From assembly GCA_002344005.1 (NCBI GenBank), contig DDTD01000010.1, positions 1 through 64,000 of the forward strand: a stretch of DNA of 64,000 nt. Direction: 5' to 3'. The notes under the pieces were generated by a model. The model was not told where the DNA came from. It saw nothing but the letters and a program-made list of their open reading frames with translations, and did no database searches. This DNA comes from Ignavibacteria bacterium UBA2373 (GTDB lineage Bacteria > Bacteroidota > Ignavibacteria > Kapaibacteriales > UBA961). A program made the translations under genes and the position numbers. Below, one piece after another: positions 59,405 to 64,000 of this stretch (the stretch's first letter is position 1; each line of letters opens with the position of its first letter).

Positions 59405-61615
59405 ATGAAACTATATTGTAGTATAATATTCGTGTTTCTCTCCGCTATTCTAACAGGAAGAGCACAAAACTTTATCATTGGTAAAGTCACTTCGGCACAA
59501 GATAAAACACTGCTTGAAGGTATAAAAGTACAATGGAATGGCACCGCCAAAGGTGTGCTGACAACAAAAAACGGTGTATTCCGCTTACAAGAGTCTCCAC
59601 AAACACATGAGCTGGTAATTTCTGCAATAGGTTATGTGACAGATACTTTTCATGTTCATGATTATAGGATAGGTGATACACTCGCAATTTCACTACAACC
59701 CAAAATATCGGAAGAAGTTGTTGTAGAAGCGGAGTCGGATGCAACGACTATATCCACTGCCACCATCTTACCGACAGAAAAAATGACCGAAAAAGAATTT
59801 AAAAGAGCAGCTTGTTGTTCACTTGCCGAAAGTTTCGAGACCAATGCCACAGTTGATGTCTCGTATTCCGATGCGGTAACAGGTGCTAAACAAATAGAAA
59901 TGTTAGGTTTGCAAGGAAGTTATGTGCAGGTGCTTACCGAGTGTTTGCCTACAATTCGCGGTTTAGCTTCATCGTATGGATTGGAGTATATTCCCGGCAC
60001 ATGGTTGGAAAGTATTTCATTATCTAAAGGCGTGGCTTCGGTTGTCAATGGTTATGAAGCAATGACGGGGCAAATGGAGATTGAATTAAAAAAGCCACAT
60101 GAGAGTGAGCGATTGCATCTCAATGCTTACTTTAATCCTATTGGGCGATGGGAGGGTAATTTGGTACATTCTTACAGTTTTACAGAGGATTTTGGGACAA
60201 CATTATTGGCACATGGCACTATTATGAATAATACAATTGACAATAATGGCGACGGCTTTCTTGATATTCCACAGCGCAGCCAAATTAATATTTTTAATCG
60301 TTGGCGTTATGCGAATGAATATACGATGGTACAATTGGGAATAAAAGCACTTACCGAAGAAAGAATTGCCGGTGAAAATAATTTTAGAACATCACAATCA
60401 ATTGCTCGTTGGAATCCTTATGGCATAACGGTAAATACAGAACGTTATGAAGCATTTTTTAAAAGCGGTCATGTACTTGATGATAATGAAAAATATCATT
60501 TGGCATTTTTCGGCACATACCAAACACATAGTCAGAGATCATTATTCGGGTTACGTCATTATAACGGTAAAGAATATACTGTCACTGCACGGGCTGTGTT
60601 TACTGCAAAATTCGATGATAATTTTTCGATTGTTTCCGGTACAAGCTATCTTGCTGATAATATTGAAGAAATATTCGATGTGTCTAATCTAAGTCGCACG
60701 GAAAGCGTACCCGGAATATTCGCTGAGGCAACAATAAAACCGGAAAAAAAATGGACAGTATTAACAGGTATTCGCTATGACAGACATAATATTGCAGGTG
60801 ATTTGATAATACCGAGGATGATGGTTAAATATGATATTGATGAACAATCAACAATTCGATTTTCTGCAGGTAAAGGACTGCGATTTGCTAATATATTCGC
60901 AGAAAATGTTGCATTTTTGGCAAGCTCACGCACTATCACTATTCCCGTCTCATTACAACCTGAAGAATCATGGAATATTGGTATAGGAACTGTCGTTTAT
61001 TTTTCGGTATTTGATAAAATGTTTACCCTTGATGCAGATATTTTCAGAACGGAATTTATTAATCAGGTAATCTCGGATCTTGACATATCGCCTAATGTCG
61101 TATATTTCACGAATACTTCCGGCAGTTTTTCCAATAGCGCGCAAATCCGTTTACAAGGCGAAATCTATTCTGCTCTGACTCTTGCTGTGGCATATCGTTT
61201 TAATGATGTGCAATTTACGACAAATGGTACTTTGCAACAGAGGGCACTTTATAGTCCGCATAAATCATTTTTTAGTATATCATATGCGCCGAGTGATTGG
61301 CAATTTGATGCAACATGGACATATCGCAGTGGAGGAAGAATTCCATTCGTTGCAGCTAAACATTCTCTTGGTAGTGATGAAAGTCATGATTATGCCACAT
61401 CTTTTGATGGCTTTTCGATTGTGAACATGCAGGCGCAATACACATTTATGGGTGTTGAACTGTATGCAGGAGTAGAAAATTTGCTCGACACAATGCAGCA
61501 TCACCCAATTATTGATCCCCAAAATCCGTATGGAGAGAACTTCGATGCCTCCTTAGTATGGGGTCCGATTATGGGCAGAATGTTCTATTCAGGCATCAGA
61601 TGGGTTATTGAGTGA
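59405..61615 (+). CDS. TonB-dependent outer-membrane receptor, metal-associated type
   Basis: A 736-residue receptor. It has a signal peptide (MKLYCSIIFVFLSAILTGRA), a carboxypeptidase-regulatory-like domain (about 22-105), a plug domain with AACCSLAESFETNATVDVSY and QIEMLGLQGSYVQVLTE, GLASSYGLEYIPGTW and GVASVVNGYEAMTGQMEIEL, then a 22-strand-style barrel ending FYSGIRWVIE. From memory, this plug sequence, with its CC pair, is a Bacteroidota subfamily found after HYC_CC_PP proteins and likely imports a metal or metal complex. Substrate is inferred only. Confidence 0.9.
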   Translation: MKLYCSIIFVFLSAILTGRAQNFIIGKVTSAQDKTLLEGIKVQWNGTAKGVLTTKNGVFRLQESPQTHELVISAIGYVTDTFHVHDYRIGDTLAISLQPKISEEVVVEAESDATTISTATILPTEKMTEKEFKRAACCSLAESFETNATVDVSYSDAVTGAKQIEMLGLQGSYVQVLTECLPTIRGLASSYGLEYIPGTWLESISLSKGVASVVNGYEAMTGQMEIELKKPHESERLHLNAYFNPIGRWEGNLVHSYSFTEDFGTTLLAHGTIMNNTIDNNGDGFLDIPQRSQINIFNRWRYANEYTMVQLGIKALTEERIAGENNFRTSQSIARWNPYGITVNTERYEAFFKSGHVLDDNEKYHLAFFGTYQTHSQRSLFGLRHYNGKEYTVTARAVFTAKFDDNFSIVSGTSYLADNIEEIFDVSNLSRTESVPGIFAEATIKPEKKWTVLTGIRYDRHNIAGDLIIPRMMVKYDIDEQSTIRFSAGKGLRFANIFAENVAFLASSRTITIPVSLQPEESWNIGIGTVVYFSVFDKMFTLDADIFRTEFINQVISDLDISPNVVYFTNTSGSFSNSAQIRLQGEIYSALTLAVAYRFNDVQFTTNGTLQQRALYSPHKSFFSISYAPSDWQFDATWTYRSGGRIPFVAAKHSLGSDESHDYATSFDGFSIVNMQAQYTFMGVELYAGVENLLDTMQHHPIIDPQNPYGENFDASLVWGPIMGRMFYSGIRWVIE

Positions 61616-61667
61616 GAAATCAATCATAATTTTGTACAACATTTTTATACGTTCAAGAAACAATCAG

Positions 61668-63290
61668 ATGAAAACATCCTCAATCCCGCCTCTTGCAGGT
61701 GTGTGTGTCATGATAATCAGGAAACTCGTGCAGACCGGTATCTTCTTGCTATTCATGGTACTATGTGGATATTCCAGTGATGCCAGTACGGATACTTTGC
61801 TTATACGTCGCCCTGCTGCAACGGGAAAATCCCAAAGAAAACCGGATACATTGTCGAAAGAACGTTCCCAATATCGTGCGCAAATGCTCAAAGAGTTGCA
61901 ACGCGATCTCGATGGCATTCTTGAAGGGGCTGAAATTACAAATACTAATATTGGTGTTTCAGCCCAATATACTGAAACAGGTGAGTTTCTCTATCGCCGT
62001 AATGATGAGAAGAATTTTATACCGGCATCGAACTTGAAACTCATCACTACAGCCGCAGCTTTAGAGTACTTAGGTAAAGATTTTCGCTATAGAACCCTTT
62101 TTTACTTAGATGGCACAGCCAATCGTGGCGGTGAATTTATCGGCAATATTATCATTCGTGGAGGCGGTGACCCAACATTGTCGCAGTTCTTTTACCGTGA
62201 TGCAACATTCATCTTCGATGCCGTATTCAATAAACTTGATTCATTGGGGATAACCTCGATTCGGGGAAATATTATTGCCGATGATACCTATTTTACTGAT
62301 GAGCCATATCCGAAAGGATGGTCAATTGAAGACATCCCATTTGCATTCTCACCCGAAGTGAGTGGCTTAAATTATTATGATAATACAGTGGAATTTCATT
62401 GTGAACCCGGTATTGCCGCCGGTGAAAAACCACATATAGATATTGTTCCCGAGAATGAATATGTGACATATATTAATGATTTAATTACCACAGATTCTAA
62501 TTATGCTCCCACAGCCGAAGGATTACGCAGCCCGGAATCGAATTCTTTTATTATTTCGGGTGGCATACCTTTGCGCAAAGAAAAAAGTAATGTTATTATA
62601 CAATCTTCCATTCATAAACCGGCATTATACTTTGCATCCATACTGCGTTCTGAATTGGAACGTCGCGGGATTAGAATACGTGGCTCACTTCTGCAATCCA
62701 AAGAAATGTATTATTTCCCGAATTATCCTTCATTGGTATTGCTTGCAGAACAATTTTCACCTGCTTTATCGGATATTGTTCTTATTACAAATAGATTCAG
62801 CCATAATTTATGTGCGGAAGTATTATTAAAAACTATAGCAAAAGAAAAAACTGGTATAGGTAGCTTTGAAAATGGTATAGAGATGATTAAAAAATTTCTG
62901 ACAAAATATGGTATCAAAACAGAGAAACTTAGTATAGCGGATGGTTCGGGGCTTTCGCGGCTTAATCTTTGTTCACCGCTTTCCTTTGTTAAAGTACTAA
63001 ATGCGATGTATAATTCTCCTAATCGGGATGAATTTATTGCATCATTAGCTATACCGGGAGAGCGGGGTACATTACATAAACGATTGACAAATTCTCGTGC
63101 GGAAACGAATATTTTTGCGAAAACCGGCAGTATGGCATCTGTCTCCACAATTTCAGGGTATGCACTTACACGAGATCGCGAACCTGTATCGTTTTCAATC
63201 ATGTTTAATGGATTTACCGTACCTTTTTCGGTCATACGTTCTTTAGAAGATTTAGTGTGTATGCGACTTGCAAGTTTTAGTAGGAAATAA
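61668..63290 (+). CDS. dacB: D-alanyl-D-alanine carboxypeptidase/endopeptidase (PBP4, DacB)
   Basis: A 540-residue class C penicillin-binding protein. Active-site motifs are SNLK (121-124, Ser121), SHN (378-380) and KTG (485-487) in FAKTGSM, plus PYPKGWSIEDIPFAFSPEVSGL in the inserted domain. It trims or cleaves peptidoglycan cross-links in the periplasm. The signal peptide runs around VRKLVQTGIFLLFMVLCGYS-like residues. An ATG at 61710 would give a tighter signal peptide (MIIRKLVQTGIFLLF); I kept 61668 as the upstream ATG. It follows the TonB receptor by 52 bases. Confidence 0.93.
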   Translation: MKTSSIPPLAGVCVMIIRKLVQTGIFLLFMVLCGYSSDASTDTLLIRRPAATGKSQRKPDTLSKERSQYRAQMLKELQRDLDGILEGAEITNTNIGVSAQYTETGEFLYRRNDEKNFIPASNLKLITTAAALEYLGKDFRYRTLFYLDGTANRGGEFIGNIIIRGGGDPTLSQFFYRDATFIFDAVFNKLDSLGITSIRGNIIADDTYFTDEPYPKGWSIEDIPFAFSPEVSGLNYYDNTVEFHCEPGIAAGEKPHIDIVPENEYVTYINDLITTDSNYAPTAEGLRSPESNSFIISGGIPLRKEKSNVIIQSSIHKPALYFASILRSELERRGIRIRGSLLQSKEMYYFPNYPSLVLLAEQFSPALSDIVLITNRFSHNLCAEVLLKTIAKEKTGIGSFENGIEMIKKFLTKYGIKTEKLSIADGSGLSRLNLCSPLSFVKVLNAMYNSPNRDEFIASLAIPGERGTLHKRLTNSRAETNIFAKTGSMASVSTISGYALTRDREPVSFSIMFNGFTVPFSVIRSLEDLVCMRLASFSRK

Positions 63291-63296
63291 TATTTT

Positions 63297-64000
63297 ATGC
63301 CATTTTTTAGCGCAATAACTACGGCTGCAGATTGTAAGGCACGCGCCGGAATTCTTCAAACAGATCACGGATGTATCGAAACGCCCATATTTATGCCCGT
63401 CGGCACTCAAGGAGCTGTCAAAGCTATAGAACACAGAGAATTAGATGAGCTTGGTGTGCAAATAATATTGGGAAATACCTATCATCTTTATTTACGCCCC
63501 GGCAATGATGTGCTTTCATCATTTGGTGGATTGCATCAATTTAATTCTTGGAATAAACCCTTACTGACCGACAGTGGCGGCTATCAGGTGTTTTCATTAA
63601 AAGATTTACGAAAAATAACCGAAAAAGGTGTTGAATTTAGAAGTCACTTAGACGGCTCAAAACATATTTTTACGCCGGAAAATGTCATAGAAACACAAAG
63701 AATAATTGGCTCGGATATTATGATGCCTTTAGATGAGTGTACGCCATATCCGGCTACATATGACTATGCCAAAAAATCCGCTGACATGACAGTACGTTGG
63801 GCAAAAAGGAATAAAGAGGCATTTGATAATTCATCACCGCGCTATGGTCATACACAATTTCTGTTCGGTATCGGGCAAGGAAGTACATATCCCGATTTAC
63901 GTCGAGCTTGTATGAATAATTTAGTGGAAATGAATTTTGACGGTTACAGCATTGGTGGATTAGCTGTTGGCGAATCCGCCGAAAATATGTATGAAATGAC
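63297..64000 (+). CDS. tgt: tRNA-guanine transglycosylase Tgt, 5' part (cut by window edge)
   Basis: The first 234 codons are open to the right edge. The start gives MPFFSAITTAADCKARAGIL, IETPIFMPVGTQGAVKAI, NTYHLYLRPG, TDSGGYQVFSL (with Asp92, the general acid/base), MPLDECTPYP, and GIGQGSTYPDLRRACMN followed by GYSIGGLAVGE, all signatures of bacterial Tgt. It swaps guanine for preQ1 at the tRNA wobble base in queuosine synthesis. The ATG at 63297 lies 6 bases after dacB. Confidence 0.96.
   Translation, partial: MPFFSAITTAADCKARAGILQTDHGCIETPIFMPVGTQGAVKAIEHRELDELGVQIILGNTYHLYLRPGNDVLSSFGGLHQFNSWNKPLLTDSGGYQVFSLKDLRKITEKGVEFRSHLDGSKHIFTPENVIETQRIIGSDIMMPLDECTPYPATYDYAKKSADMTVRWAKRNKEAFDNSSPRYGHTQFLFGIGQGSTYPDLRRACMNNLVEMNFDGYSIGGLAVGESAENMYEM

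Noticed and set aside
59662..59850. Minus-strand frame within the TonB receptor
   Set aside because: Shadow of the plug domain coding sequence.

Overview
The window is AT-rich, gene-dense bacterial DNA. It looks like a member of the Bacteroidota/Chlorobiota (FCB) superphylum. Two secreted proteins end in type IX secretion (T9SS) type-A sorting domains. There are CzcA-TolC fusion and HYC_CC_PP/TonB-receptor genes of the Bacteroidota kind, a clade II nitrous-oxide reductase cluster, and several matches to the TTTG-N19/20-TAnnTTTG promoter. An uncultured relative such as Kapabacteria or Ignavibacteria is my best guess, by inference only. No rRNA, tRNA or CRISPR array was recognised.

Layout. (1) 1-2.2 kb: a repetitive patch of tandem lipoprotein paralogues and two near-identical orphan signal-peptide heads. 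(2) 2.2-10.5 kb: a spermidine-synthase-like methyltransferase, then on the minus strand an Rrf2-type regulator, an RIC iron-sulfur repair protein, a mono-heme cytochrome c and nosZ-nosL(fused)-nosD-nosF-nosY. Together these form an N2O-respiration module with a nitrosative-stress gene at its head. (3) 10.6-18.3 kb: tryptophanase, then a divalent-metal efflux locus (small secreted protein, CzcA-TolC fusion, CzcB). (4) 18.4-29.2 kb: a defence island with a DUF932 protein, type I HsdM and HsdS, a REP-associated transposase carrying a perfect palindrome inside its gene, a 51-residue hsdR stub, a NucS-like nuclease, full HsdR and a YgjP-like metallopeptidase. The last three overlap by ATGA. (5) 29.2-33.2 kb: rplS, threonine aldolase and two acetyltransferases. 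(6) 33.2-40.4 kb: two divergent giant T9SS cargo proteins with BNR repeats. (7) 40.6-64 kb: mostly housekeeping genes: creD, a YjdF-like gene, DUF948 and YtxH proteins, kdsC, truC-like, prmA, ppx, photolyase, rpoN, dnaE, an outer-membrane lipoprotein, a HIT protein, an AI-2E family permease, a bacilliredoxin, dut, a Cys-rich HYC_CC_PP protein with a TonB receptor, PBP4 and the 5' part of tgt.

The most system-like and least ordinary parts are the rearranged type I restriction island (22.3-29.2 kb), the NosL fusion with its buried lipobox, the candidate Rrf2 operator in front of the nos operon, and the orphan signal-peptide cassettes at the left edge. All functional calls come from reading motifs by eye. 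No database search was possible.
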